From positions 1 through 64,000 of the forward strand of contig NZ_DASYFV010000031.1 in the NCBI RefSeq assembly GCF_036000465.1: a stretch of DNA of 64,000 bases. Reading direction: 5' to 3'. Positions within the stretch are counted from its first letter, which is position 1, and each line of letters opens with the position of its first letter. The notes beneath the pieces are model-generated. The model did no database searches. It was given only the letters and a program-made list of their open reading frames with translations, and was not told where the DNA came from. The position numbers were made by a program, and so were the translations under genes. Of the stretch, positions 18,483 through 27,308 are shown one piece after another. This DNA comes from Jatrophihabitans sp036000465. GTDB lineage: Bacteria; Actinomycetota; Actinomycetes; Mycobacteriales; Jatrophihabitantaceae.

Positions 18483-19483
18483 GATCGCCACTGCGACTGC
18501 TCCCTCGCGGTTGTGTCGGTCTGCTGTACGTCGTCGATCAGCCGGTCCAGCTGCGGGCCGGTGAATTCCTCCACCGCTCGCGCGTACTTCTCCTGGCCCC
18601 AGGACCAGAAGTCGAAGTCCACGTCGCTGACGGCCGCCTGGATCGAGGCCCAGAGCGTCCACCCGTACCGGGCCATCAGCGCGTAGAGGCGGGCCCGGGC
18701 GGTGCGGGCCGGCGAGGGCTCGCCGTAGTAGGCGGTGACGAGTTCCTCGAGCCGGTCGAGGCCGAGCTCGGCCTCGCTCCAGATGTTGCCGAGCTCGAAG
18801 CACGGGTCGTTGTTCCCGGCGTACTCGAAATCGATGAACCACAGTCGCGCGCCGTCGTCCATCATGTTGGCGGCGAGCAGGTCGTTGTGGCACGGCACCG
18901 TCGGCTCGGGACGGGCCGCGAGCGCGGTGCGGATGCGCTCGACCCGGGAGGCGTGGTCGAGATAGCCGGCCGGGAGGCGGAAGCCCCTGTCCTGCACGAT
19001 GCCGAGGTAGCCCTGCTGCACCGCGAACATGTCGAAGTCGTTGACGAAGCGCGGGCCGCGGTGCAGGTTGCGACACAGCGCGGCGATCCGGATCAACTGC
19101 GCACTGTCGTCGATGTCGGCCGGCCCGAAGGTCCGTCCGTCGATCCATTCGATGACCGACACGCCCTCTGCGGGTTCGCAGGCCACCACCGCCGGCGCCA
19201 CCCCGGCCCGGGCCGCAGCGTCGGAGTTGTGGCACTCGGCCAGCCGGTCGATCGCGAGCAGGCTGCTCTGGCCGAACGACACGCGCCCGACCAGAGGTGC
19301 GCCCGCTCTCGGCGAGATCTTGTAGATGCGATTGGTCAGACCGCCCGGAAGTGGGGTGATCCGGGCGGTGTCGCCGTCGAATCGGGGCATGCGGGCGAGC
19401 ACCGATCGCAGCGCGCGATGGTCGTCCGCGTAGTCGTCCGAGCGCGTGTCGGCGACACGACTGGCCAACGGTTGTGCCGACAA
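18479..19483 (-). CDS. Choline/ethanolamine-kinase-like phosphotransferase
   Basis: About 334 residues, related to choline/ethanolamine kinases and the APH fold. The Brenner-type catalytic motif is VPCHNDLLAANMM (catalytic Asp, metal-binding Asn). The second motif, WFIDFEYAGNNDPCFELGN, is the IDFEYA form characteristic of choline and ethanolamine kinases. A glycine-rich lid is at ITPLPGGLTNRIYKI. TTG at 19483 is preferred because GGGAGGAG lies about seven bases upstream; GTG at 19486 is the alternative, and the frame stays open to 19642. It is translationally coupled to the permease, suggesting that it phosphorylates the imported compound. Confidence 0.85.
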   Translation of the reverse strand: MSAQPLASRVADTRSDDYADDHRALRSVLARMPRFDGDTARITPLPGGLTNRIYKISPRAGAPLVGRVSFGQSSLLAIDRLAECHNSDAAARAGVAPAVVACEPAEGVSVIEWIDGRTFGPADIDDSAQLIRIAALCRNLHRGPRFVNDFDMFAVQQGYLGIVQDRGFRLPAGYLDHASRVERIRTALAARPEPTVPCHNDLLAANMMDDGARLWFIDFEYAGNNDPCFELGNIWSEAELGLDRLEELVTAYYGEPSPARTARARLYALMARYGWTLWASIQAAVSDVDFDFWSWGQEKYARAVEEFTGPQLDRLIDDVQQTDTTAREQSQWRS

Positions 19484-19577
19484 CACCTCTCCTCCCGATC
19501 GCAGATCGGTGGCGTCGAGCGCCGTGCTCGGGCGCTCGCTGTGCAGTGTCGGGAGGATAGGCCCGCCGAGGCGCAAC

Positions 19578-19587
19578 GGTCTAGACC
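19578..19587. promoter_or_regulatory. Candidate GntR/FadR operator
   Basis: The perfect 10-base palindrome GGTCTAGACC lies in the 167-bp gap between the divergent phosphotransferase and FAD/GcvT genes. GGTC-N2-GACC cores are typical FadR-subfamily GntR sites, and a gene for such a regulator is in the plus-strand operon. The assignment is inference. Confidence 0.4.
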
Positions 19588-19650
19588 CCAGACCTTTGAC
19601 CCCTGCGTGGCGCTTGTGGCGCTCCCGCCGGGCCAGCATCATGACGAACC

Positions 19651-22113
19651 ATGGCGGCCCCTCGCACCGTGCCCGACTCGACCCGCATCGTGGTGATCGG
19701 TGGGGGAGTCGGTGGGGCGAGCGTGGCGCACCACCTGGCCGAGCTCGGCGAGACCGAGGTCGTGCTGCTCGAACGGGCCGAGCTCACCAGCGGTTCGACG
19801 TTCCACTCGGCCGGCCTGGTCGGCCAGCTGCGGGCCGATCCGACGCTGACGCGCATGAACATGTACTCGGTCGAGCTCTACCGCCGGCTCGAGCGCGAGG
19901 GCCACCCGATCGGCTGGAACGAGAGCGGGAGCATCAAGCTCGCGTCCAGCGCGGAGCGGATGGAGGAGATCCGGCGCCAGATCAGTTGGGCCCGCACCTA
20001 CGACCTCCCGCTGCACGAGATCTCGCCGACCGAGGCCCAGGACCTCTTCCCGCTGCTCGACCTGGACGGCGTGGTGGGCGCGGCCCACCTGGCCTCGGAC
20101 GGGAGCCTGGATCCGTCCCAGCTCTGCTACGCGCTCGCCAACCTGGCGCGCGCTCGCGGGGTGCGCATCGTGGAGCGGACCCGCGTGATCGGCATCGACA
20201 CCCGGGCCGGCCGGGTGCACCGGGTCCGCACCGACCGCGGTGACATCGAGTGCGAGATCGCCGTCGACTGCGGCGGGATGTTCGCCGCCGAGATCGCGCG
20301 CATGGTCGGCGTCTGCGTGCCCATCGTGCCGATGTCGCACCAGTACGTCGTCACCGAGGCATTCCTGCCGCGTGACGCCGCTCCGCTCCCGTCTCTGCGT
20401 GATCCGGACCTGCTCGTCTACTTCCGGCAGGAGGTCGACGGCCTGGTGATGGGCGGTTACGAGCGCACGCCCGCGCCGTTCGCGCTCGGGCCCGACGGCC
20501 GCGACGCCATCCCGCCCGACTTCAACGGCCGGTTGCTGCCCGACGACTGGTCGCGGATGGAGGAGATCGGCCACAACGCCGCGCGCCGCGTGCCGATCAT
20601 GGGCACGGTCGGCGTCCGCACGATGATCAACGGCCCCGAGGCGTTCACCCCAGACAACGAGTTCTGCCTGGGCGAGACCGAGGTCGCCGGGTTCTTCGTC
20701 GCGGCCGGGTTCTGCGCCCACGGCATCGCCGGCGCCGGGGGCATCGGTCGGGTGATGGCCGAGTGGATCGTCGCCGGCGAGCCGAGCTTCGACGTCTGGC
20801 ACATGGACATCAACCGCTTCGGCCGTCAGTACCGCTCGCCGCACCACACGCTGGCCCGCACCGTCGAGACGTATTCGACCTACTACGACATCCCGTACCC
20901 GGGGCAGCAACGCGCGTCCGGACGCCGGCTCCGGCTGTCTCCGGCCTACCCCTGGCACGCGCAGCACGGGGCGGTGTTCGGTGAGAAGGCGGGGTGGGAG
21001 CGGGTCGACTGGTACGAGAGCAACGCCGATCCGACCCTCGAGCACCTCCGGCCGCCGGGCTGGGCCGGGCGGCACTGGTCGTCGGCGATCGTGGTCGAAC
21101 ACCGGGCGACCCGCGAGGCCGCGGCGCTCTTCGACGAGTCGTCCTTCGCCAAACTGGAGGTGAGCGGGCCCGACGCCGCGACCTTCCTCGACGCGGTGTG
21201 TGACAACGCCGTGGCTCGCGGCGTCGGCGACGTGACCTACACGCAGGCGCTCAACCGGCGTGGCGGCATCGAGGCCGACTTCACGGTCACCCGGACCGGC
21301 GACGACACCTTCCTGATCGTCACCGGCACCGCGTTCGGCTCGCACGACACGGCGTGGCTGCGCAAGCAGGCCCGGCGTCGCGACGCCCGGGTGCGCATCG
21401 CCGACGTCACCGGGCAGCTGGCCTGCCTCGCCCTGTGGGGTCCGCGAACACGCGACCTGCTCGCCCCGCTCACGCCGGCCGACCTCGGCAACGGCGCCTT
21501 CCCGTTCATGACCTCGCAGGAGATCACGGTCGGATCGATCCCGGTGCGGGCGCTGCGAGTGACGTTCGTCGGCGAGCTGGGGTGGGAGCTCTACCCGTCC
21601 GCCGAGTACGGCGCGGCCCTGTGGCAGACCCTCTGGGACGCGGGCCGGACGGTCGGGCTCGTCGCCGGGGGCTACCGGGCGATCGAGACCCTCCGCCTGG
21701 AGAAGGGCTATCGGGTGTGGGGCAGCGACCTCACCGCCGAGACGAATCCGTACGAGGCCGGGCTGGGGTTCTGCGTCAAACTCGACAAGGCCGGCGGTTT
21801 CGAGGGTCAGGACGGGCTTCGGACCGTCAAGCGCGACGGCCCGACCCGCCGGCTGCGGGCCCTCGTGCTGGACGATCCGCACCAGGTGGTGCTCGGCAGC
21901 GAGCCGGTGCGCATCGACGGGGCGACGGTCGGGCGGGTGACGTCCGGCGGCCCGGGCTACACCCTCGACGCCTCGATCGCCTACGCGTACCTGCCGATCG
22001 ACCGGGCCGCGCCGGGAACCCGGATCGAGATCGACCTGTTCGGCACGTGGGTCGGTGGCGTGGTCGCGAAGGAGCCGCTCTTCGATCCCGGGTCGACGCG
22101 GGTACTCGCATGA
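19651..22113 (+). CDS. FAD-dependent dehydrogenase fused to GcvT domains (dimethylglycine/sarcosine oxidase-like)
   Basis: An 820-residue flavoenzyme with the layout of dimethylglycine oxidase and sarcosine dehydrogenase. Domains: DAO FAD-binding domain (1-380; Rossmann GGGVGG at 17-22; His52 in STFHSAG at the position that carries covalent FAD), a central FAO_M-type linker (about 380-440), GcvT tetrahydrofolate-binding domain (about 445-710; ALNRRGGIEADFTVTR) and GcvT C-terminal domain (about 720-820). Such enzymes demethylate N-methylated amines and pass the one-carbon unit to tetrahydrofolate. The ATG at 19651 is close to the promoter region. Its stop overlaps the amidotransferase ATG (ATGA). 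The exact substrate is unknown. Confidence 0.88.
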   Translation: MAAPRTVPDSTRIVVIGGGVGGASVAHHLAELGETEVVLLERAELTSGSTFHSAGLVGQLRADPTLTRMNMYSVELYRRLEREGHPIGWNESGSIKLASSAERMEEIRRQISWARTYDLPLHEISPTEAQDLFPLLDLDGVVGAAHLASDGSLDPSQLCYALANLARARGVRIVERTRVIGIDTRAGRVHRVRTDRGDIECEIAVDCGGMFAAEIARMVGVCVPIVPMSHQYVVTEAFLPRDAAPLPSLRDPDLLVYFRQEVDGLVMGGYERTPAPFALGPDGRDAIPPDFNGRLLPDDWSRMEEIGHNAARRVPIMGTVGVRTMINGPEAFTPDNEFCLGETEVAGFFVAAGFCAHGIAGAGGIGRVMAEWIVAGEPSFDVWHMDINRFGRQYRSPHHTLARTVETYSTYYDIPYPGQQRASGRRLRLSPAYPWHAQHGAVFGEKAGWERVDWYESNADPTLEHLRPPGWAGRHWSSAIVVEHRATREAAALFDESSFAKLEVSGPDAATFLDAVCDNAVARGVGDVTYTQALNRRGGIEADFTVTRTGDDTFLIVTGTAFGSHDTAWLRKQARRRDARVRIADVTGQLACLALWGPRTRDLLAPLTPADLGNGAFPFMTSQEITVGSIPVRALRVTFVGELGWELYPSAEYGAALWQTLWDAGRTVGLVAGGYRAIETLRLEKGYRVWGSDLTAETNPYEAGLGFCVKLDKAGGFEGQDGLRTVKRDGPTRRLRALVLDDPHQVVLGSEPVRIDGATVGRVTSGGPGYTLDASIAYAYLPIDRAAPGTRIEIDLFGTWVGGVVAKEPLFDPGSTRVLA

Positions 22114-22904
22114 ACGCGCCGCGAAGGGCTGATGGCCGTACCATTTCGCGTGTGGGTAACGATCTGCCGGTACGCATCGGGCTCACGACCTATCGCGAGG
22201 CGGCCGCGTGGGGTGTCTGGAACGAGCCGGCCGACCTGCTGCCGTCCACCTACGCCGACTGCGTGGTGGTGGCAGGGGGCGTCCCGCTCCTGCTGCCACC
22301 GGCCGCCGTCGACCGCCCTGGTGCGGCCGCGGCCGCCGTCGCCGCCTGTGACGGATTGATCATCGCCGGTGGGGCCGACGTCGCCCCCGAGCGCTACGAC
22401 GCCGAGCGCTCGCCCCGTACCGGCCCGGCCCGCACCGACCGGGACGCCTGGGAGCTGGCCGTGCTCGCCGCCGCCACCGACGCCGCTGTACCGGTGCTGG
22501 CCATCTGCCGGGGCATGCAGGTTCTCAACGTGGCGCGAGGCGGTGACCTCATCCAGCACCTACCGGACACGGTCGGTACCGACGTGCACTGCCCGACGGT
22601 GGGGCAGCACGGGCGGCACGTCGTCGACCTCGACCCGCACCGGACCGTCGGCCGGTTGCTCGGTCCCCGCACCGATGTGGCGACCTACCACCACCAGGCC
22701 GTCGGACGCCTCGGTGACGGGCTGGTGGCCACCGGGTGGGCCGAGGACGGCACCGTCGAGGCGGTGGAACTCGTGGCGGCGCCGTGGGTCGTCGGCGTGC
22801 AGTGGCATCCCGAGGCCTACGACGGCGCCCGGTTGTTCGCCGGGTTCCTCGCCGCGTGCGACCGGCACCGACGAGCTGCTGCCCCGGCGGCAGGGGCCCC
22901 GTGA
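22110..22904 (+). CDS. Gamma-glutamyl-amine hydrolase, class I GATase-like (PuuD type)
   Basis: A 264-residue class I glutamine-amidotransferase-like hydrolase similar to PuuD (gamma-glutamyl-gamma-aminobutyrate hydrolase). The nucleophile is the Cys of LAICRGMQVLNVARGG and the His-Glu pair is in VGVQWHPEAYD. It would release glutamate from a gamma-glutamylated acid at the end of the pathway begun by the glutamine-synthetase-like ligase downstream. ATG at 22110 overlaps the preceding stop; a GTG at 22152 would drop 14 residues and start nearer the conserved RIGLTTYREAA strand. The stop overlaps the GntR start by one base. Confidence 0.88.
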   Translation: MNAPRRADGRTISRVGNDLPVRIGLTTYREAAAWGVWNEPADLLPSTYADCVVVAGGVPLLLPPAAVDRPGAAAAAVAACDGLIIAGGADVAPERYDAERSPRTGPARTDRDAWELAVLAAATDAAVPVLAICRGMQVLNVARGGDLIQHLPDTVGTDVHCPTVGQHGRHVVDLDPHRTVGRLLGPRTDVATYHHQAVGRLGDGLVATGWAEDGTVEAVELVAAPWVVGVQWHPEAYDGARLFAGFLAACDRHRRAAAPAAGAP

Positions 22905-23635
22905 TGGCCGCCAACAACGTCGAGGCGCTGTGGGCCAGGACGGTGTTCTCACCGGTGCCGGTGCGCAACGCCTTCGAGGTGACGGTCGAGCGGCTGGCGC
23001 AGAGCATCCGGCTCGGCGTGCTGACCGACGGCGAGCAGCTGCCACCCGAGCGCGAGCTCGCCGAGAAGTTCGGGGTCAGCCGCGTGACGCTGCGCGAGGC
23101 GATCAAGGCGCTGCGCGATGCCGGCCTCGTCGAGTCGCGCCGCGGCCGCGGCGGTGGCACGTTCGTCGTCTCGCCCCGCCCGCAGCGGCCACGCCGCACC
23201 GACCAGATCCGGCCGTCGCTCGGGCACGCGCTCGACGACGCCCTCGACCTGCGCCGCGTCGTCGAGCCCGGGGCGGCGGCGCTGGCCGCGACCCGCACGC
23301 TGACGGCGACCGACCGGGCCGGCCTCACCCGCTACCTCGACGCCGCCACCGACTGCCAGCCCGCCGGACGGCGGCTCGCCGACTCGCGGCTGCACCTCGC
23401 CATCGCCGCGCTCGGCGGCAGCGCCTCGGTCACGGCCGTGGTCGCAGACGTACAGATGCGCCTCGACGAGCTGCTGCGGGCGATCCCGGTGATCCCGGCC
23501 AACATCGCGCACTCCGACGTTCAGCACGCCAACATCGTCGACGCCATCCTGTCGGGCCAGGCCGACCGGGCCCGCACCGAGATGGAGGACCACGTCGACG
23601 GCACGGCCGCCCTGCTGCGGGGCTTCCTGAGCTGA
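22904..23635 (+). CDS. GntR-family regulator, FadR subfamily
   Basis: A 243-residue GntR regulator. The winged helix is at about residues 25-85: RLAQSIRLGVLTDGEQLPPE, then ELAEKFGVSRVTLREAIKAL, then GLVESRRGRGGGTFV. The C-terminal helical effector domain is the FCD type (LDLRRVVEPGAAALAA, HSDVQHANIVDAILSG). It sits inside the amine operon, directly after the PuuD-like gene (TGATG overlap), so it likely senses a pathway substrate and controls both arms. Candidate sites are GGTCTAGACC at 19578 and an imperfect dyad before the ligase at 23665-23685. Confidence 0.9.
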   Translation: MAANNVEALWARTVFSPVPVRNAFEVTVERLAQSIRLGVLTDGEQLPPERELAEKFGVSRVTLREAIKALRDAGLVESRRGRGGGTFVVSPRPQRPRRTDQIRPSLGHALDDALDLRRVVEPGAAALAATRTLTATDRAGLTRYLDAATDCQPAGRRLADSRLHLAIAALGGSASVTAVVADVQMRLDELLRAIPVIPANIAHSDVQHANIVDAILSGQADRARTEMEDHVDGTAALLRGFLS

Positions 23636-23643
23636 GCGGCGGG

Positions 23644-23685
23644 CCTTCCCGAGAGCCGCCCGGGAAGGTATGTTCGGCAAACCTT
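23644..23685. promoter_or_regulatory. Stem-loop and dyad before the glutamine-synthetase-like gene
   Basis: Two adjacent structures fill the 67-bp gap. CCTTCCCG...CGGGAAGG forms an 8-bp stem (23644-23668). The dyad AAGGTATG...CAAACCTT (23665-23685, one mismatch) overlaps it. They could be an attenuator plus a regulator site; the second resembles a GntR-type operator. The function is inferred only from position. Confidence 0.35.
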
Positions 23686-23702
23686 CAAAGGGAGGGGCAC
23701 GT

Positions 23703-25061
23703 ATGGCGCCCGCGCCGATGAGCCTGGAACAACTCCGTATCGACGTCGAACACGACACGGTCGACACCGTCATCGTGGCGATGACCGACATGCAGGGACG
23801 GCTGCAGGGCAAGCGCATCGATGCCCGCCACTTCCTGCACGACGTGCTCGGTCATGGCACCGAAGGGTGCAACTACCTGCTCGCGGTCGACGTCGAGATG
23901 AACACCGTCGACGGGTACGCCATCTCGTCGTGGGAGACCGGCTACGGCGACTTCGTGCTCGATCCGGACATGCACACGCTGCGCCGGCTCGCGTGGCAGC
24001 CGGGCACCGCGCTCGTGCTGGCCGACGTGCTCTGGCTCGACCGCCGGCCGGTCGCGGAATCTCCCCGCCAGATCCTGCGGCGCCAGCTCGACCGGCTCGC
24101 CGAGCGGGGCTGGACCGCGTTCGTCGGCACCGAGCTCGAATTCATCCTCTTCGACGACACCTACGAGCAGGCGTTCTCCCGGCACTACGCCGACCTGACT
24201 CCGTCCAACCAGTACAACGTCGACTACTCGATAGTCGGCACCAGCCGGGTCGAGCCGCTGCTGCGCGCCATCCGGCTCGGCATGCGCAGTGCCGGCATGC
24301 AGGTCGAGTCGGTCAAGGGCGAGTGCAACTTCGGCCAGCACGAGATCGCGTTCAAGTACGACGACGCCCTCACCACCTGCGACAACCACGTCGTCTACAA
24401 GACCGGCGCCAAGGAGATCGCGGCCCAGCACGGCTCGTCGCTGACCTTCATGGCCAAGTACGACGCCCGCGAGGGCAACTCGTGCCACATCCACCTCTCG
24501 CTGCGCACCGCCGACGGCGACCCGGTCTTCGCCGGGGACGGACCGCACGGCACGTCACCGGTGTTCGACAAGTTCGTGGCCGGCCAGCTGGCCGGGCTGC
24601 GCGAGCTGAGCTGTTTCTTCGCGCCCAACGTCAACTCCTACAAGCGGTACCAGCCGGCGACGTTCGCCCCGACCGCGGTGAAGTGGGGGATCGACAACCG
24701 CACCTGCGCGATCCGGGTCGTCGGGCACGGGTCGAGCCTGCGCTTCGAGAACCGGCTGCCGGGCGGGGATGTCAATCCCTACCTCGCCGTCGCCGCGATG
24801 ATCGCGAGTGGGCTGTACGGCATCGACAACGACCTCGAGCTCGAGGACCCGCTCGCCGGCAACGCCTACGCCGTCGAGGCCGAGCACGTGCCGACCACGC
24901 TGCGCGAGGCGGCCGGGCTCTGGAGCGCGAGCACGATCGCGCGCGAGGCGTTCGGCGACGCCGTGGTCGATCACTACGCCAACACCGCGCGGGTCGAACT
25001 CGCGGCCTTCGACGCCGCGGTCACCGACTGGGAACGCGTGCGCAACTTCGAGCGGATGTGA
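23703..25061 (+). CDS. Glutamine-synthetase-like gamma-glutamylamine ligase
   Basis: A 452-residue GS-fold ligase, most like gamma-glutamylpolyamine/ethanolamide synthetases rather than housekeeping GlnA. It would join glutamate to an amine using ATP. Conserved metal and nucleotide segments are TELEFILFDD, VKGECNFGQHEIAFKYDD, NSCHIHLSLR, NRTCAIRVVG and SLRFENRLPGGDVNPYLAVAA. ATG at 23703 has GGAGGGG eight bases before it; an in-frame ATG at 23670 lacks a ribosome-binding site. Neighbours (PuuD-like hydrolase, aldehyde dehydrogenase, SDR, GntR) repeat the arrangement recalled for Streptomyces glnA4, a gamma-glutamylethanolamide synthetase, so ethanolamine is a reasonable but unproved substrate. 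Confidence 0.88.
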   Translation: MAPAPMSLEQLRIDVEHDTVDTVIVAMTDMQGRLQGKRIDARHFLHDVLGHGTEGCNYLLAVDVEMNTVDGYAISSWETGYGDFVLDPDMHTLRRLAWQPGTALVLADVLWLDRRPVAESPRQILRRQLDRLAERGWTAFVGTELEFILFDDTYEQAFSRHYADLTPSNQYNVDYSIVGTSRVEPLLRAIRLGMRSAGMQVESVKGECNFGQHEIAFKYDDALTTCDNHVVYKTGAKEIAAQHGSSLTFMAKYDAREGNSCHIHLSLRTADGDPVFAGDGPHGTSPVFDKFVAGQLAGLRELSCFFAPNVNSYKRYQPATFAPTAVKWGIDNRTCAIRVVGHGSSLRFENRLPGGDVNPYLAVAAMIASGLYGIDNDLELEDPLAGNAYAVEAEHVPTTLREAAGLWSASTIAREAFGDAVVDHYANTARVELAAFDAAVTDWERVRNFERM

Positions 25062-25133
25062 CATGACCGTCCTCCGCTTCGCTCCGGCCGCCGAAGGCCA
25101 TGCCGATTCGTCATTCGCTCGCGGAGCCCGTCC

Positions 25134-26504
25134 ATGACTGCAGTGCATGAGGTCGTCAACCCGGCGACCGAGGAAGTGGTGGCCACCGTCGACCTGCTCG
25201 ACGTGGCCGCGACCGACGAGGCGATCGCCCGCTCGCGTGCGGCCTTCGCCACCTGGCGTCACGTCGCCCCCGGCGACCGCGCGCGGCTGATGCGCCGCTT
25301 CGCCGAGGCCGTCGACGGCGATCGGGAGAACCTGGCCCAGCTCGAGGTGCGCAATTCGGGGCACACGATCGGCAACGCGCGGTGGGAGGCGGGCAACGTG
25401 CGCGACGTCATCGCCTACTACTCCGGCGCACCCGAGCGCCTGATCGGCCAGCAGATCCCGGTGGCCGACGGACTCGACGTCACCTTCCACGAGCCGCTCG
25501 GCGTCGTCGGCGCGATCGTGCCCTGGAACTTCCCGATGCCGATCGCGTCCTGGGCCTTCGCGCCCGCGCTCGCCGCAGGCAACACGGTGGTGCTGAAGCC
25601 GGCCGAGCTGACGCCGCTCACCGCGATCCGGCTCGCGGAGCTGGCGCTCGAGGCCGGGCTGCCCGAGCACGTCTTCCAGGTGCTGCCCGGCAAGGGCAGC
25701 GTCGTGGGCCAGCGCTTCGTCGAGCACCGCGACGTCGCCAAGATCGTCTTCACCGGCTCCACCGAGGTCGGACGTCAGGTGATGGCCGGCTGCTCCGTCC
25801 GGATCAAACCCGTCACACTCGAACTCGGCGGCAAGAGCGCCAACATCGTCTTCGCCGACTCCGACCTCGAGGCGGCGGCGGCATCGGCGCCGGGTGCCGT
25901 GTTCGACAACGCCGGGCAGGACTGCTGCGCCCGCTCCCGCATCCTCGTCGAGCGCAGCGCTTACGACCGGTTCATGGGTCTGCTCGAGACGGCGGTGCGC
26001 AACGTCGTAGTCACCGACCCGAACGACGAGCGGTCCGACATGGGCCCGCTGATCAGCGCCGAGCAGCGCGAGCGCGTGGCCTCCTACGTCACCGACGACG
26101 CACCGGTCGCCTTCCGCGGAAGCGCGCCCGACGGCCCCGGGTTCTGGTTCGCGCCGACGGTGCTCGCCCCGACCGACCCGCGCGATCGCGCACTGCACGA
26201 AGAGATCTTCGGTCCGGTCGTCGCCGTCGTGCCGTTCGACGACGAGGCCGACGCGATCCGCATCGCGAACGACAGCGAGTTCGGCCTCTCCGGTTCCATC
26301 TGGACCCGCGATGTGGGGCGCGCGTTGCGGGTCAGCCGGGGCGTCGACGCCGGCAACCTGTCGGTCAACTCGCACTCGTCGGTCCGCTACTGGACCCCGT
26401 TCGGCGGCTTCAAGTCCTCCGGCCTCGGTCGCGAACTCGGCCCGGACGCGCCGTTCGCGTTCACCGAGACCAAGAACGTGTTCATCTCGACGAAGGAGCA
26501 GTGA
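25134..26504 (+). CDS. NAD(P)-dependent aldehyde dehydrogenase
   Basis: A 456-residue aldehyde dehydrogenase. The cofactor segment is VVGAIVPWNFPMPIASWAFAPAL, then NTVVLKPAELTPL and VFTGSTEVGRQVM. The general base Glu is in LELGGKSAN, and the catalytic Cys is in NAGQDCCARSR. The C-terminal FGPVVAVVPFDDEADAI and PFGGFKSSGLGRELG are also standard. In context it would oxidise the gamma-glutamyl aldehyde formed from the amine. ATG at 25134; a short non-conserved 72-bp gap rich in the GAGCGAAGCG-type element precedes it. It is followed after 3 bp by the SDR gene. Confidence 0.92.
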   Translation: MTAVHEVVNPATEEVVATVDLLDVAATDEAIARSRAAFATWRHVAPGDRARLMRRFAEAVDGDRENLAQLEVRNSGHTIGNARWEAGNVRDVIAYYSGAPERLIGQQIPVADGLDVTFHEPLGVVGAIVPWNFPMPIASWAFAPALAAGNTVVLKPAELTPLTAIRLAELALEAGLPEHVFQVLPGKGSVVGQRFVEHRDVAKIVFTGSTEVGRQVMAGCSVRIKPVTLELGGKSANIVFADSDLEAAAASAPGAVFDNAGQDCCARSRILVERSAYDRFMGLLETAVRNVVVTDPNDERSDMGPLISAEQRERVASYVTDDAPVAFRGSAPDGPGFWFAPTVLAPTDPRDRALHEEIFGPVVAVVPFDDEADAIRIANDSEFGLSGSIWTRDVGRALRVSRGVDAGNLSVNSHSSVRYWTPFGGFKSSGLGRELGPDAPFAFTETKNVFISTKEQ

Positions 26505-26507
26505 GTC

Positions 26508-27275
26508 ATGAGTGATCGTCTGGCCGGCAAGGTTGCGGTGATCACGGGTGCGGGCAGCGGCATCGGCCGCGCGACCGCGCAGCGCTTCGCCGCCGAGGGC
26601 GCGAAGGTCGTGTGCGCCGACGTCGACGCCGAGGCCGGTGACAAGGTGGCGGCCGAGGTCGACGGCACCTACATCCGGGTCGACGTGACGAGCGAGGAAC
26701 AGGTGCGGGACCTGTTCCAGGCCGCGGTCGACGAGTACGGCCGCCTCGACATCGCCTTCAACAACGCCGGCATCTCGCCGCCCGACGACGACTCGATCCT
26801 GAGCACCGGGATGGACGCGTGGAAGCGGGTGCAGGAGGTCAATCTGACCTCGGTGTACCTGTGCTGCAAGTACGCGATCGAGCACATGCAGGCCGGCGGG
26901 GGCGGCTCGATCATCAACACCGCCTCGTTCGTCGCGGTGATGGGCTCGGCGACCTCGCAGATCTCCTACACCGCGAGCAAGGGCGGCGTGCTGGCGATGA
27001 GCCGCGAGCTCGGGGTGCAGTTCGCCCGCGAGGGCATCCGGGTCAACGCGCTCTGCCCCGGGCCGGTGAACACGCCGCTGTTGCAGGAGCTCTTCGCCAA
27101 GGATCCCGAGCGGGCGGCCCGGCGCATGGTGCACATCCCGATGGGACGCTTCGCCGAGGCGGAGGAGATCGCCGCGGCGGTCACGTTCCTGGCGAGCGAC
27201 GATTCGTCGTTCATCACCGCGTCCTCGTTCCTGGTCGACGGCGGTATCAGCGGGGCGTACGTCACCCCGCTCTGA
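26508..27275 (+). CDS. Short-chain dehydrogenase/reductase
   Basis: A 255-residue classical SDR. Cofactor motif TGAGSGIGRATA (residues about 14-25), Asp in CADVDAEAG suggesting NAD preference, NNAGISPP, catalytic Ser in INTASFVAV, and Tyr-x3-Lys in SYTASKGGVLAMSRE. It ends with the usual FLVDGGISGAYV. It is the last gene of the amine operon and could oxidise the gamma-glutamyl alcohol to the aldehyde (or act on a hydroxylated amine) ahead of the aldehyde dehydrogenase. The order of steps is inference. Confidence 0.92.
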   Translation: MSDRLAGKVAVITGAGSGIGRATAQRFAAEGAKVVCADVDAEAGDKVAAEVDGTYIRVDVTSEEQVRDLFQAAVDEYGRLDIAFNNAGISPPDDDSILSTGMDAWKRVQEVNLTSVYLCCKYAIEHMQAGGGGSIINTASFVAVMGSATSQISYTASKGGVLAMSRELGVQFAREGIRVNALCPGPVNTPLLQELFAKDPERAARRMVHIPMGRFAEAEEIAAAVTFLASDDSSFITASSFLVDGGISGAYVTPL

Positions 27276-27308
27276 CCCGTCGTCGCGCCTCGGGGCGAGG
27301 ATCGGGGA

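Noticed and set aside
25063..25137. 24-codon frame fitting exactly between the GS-like stop and the aldehyde dehydrogenase start
   Set aside because: Its content is mostly the GAGCGAAGCG-type element in reverse; no ribosome-binding site and no protein character.
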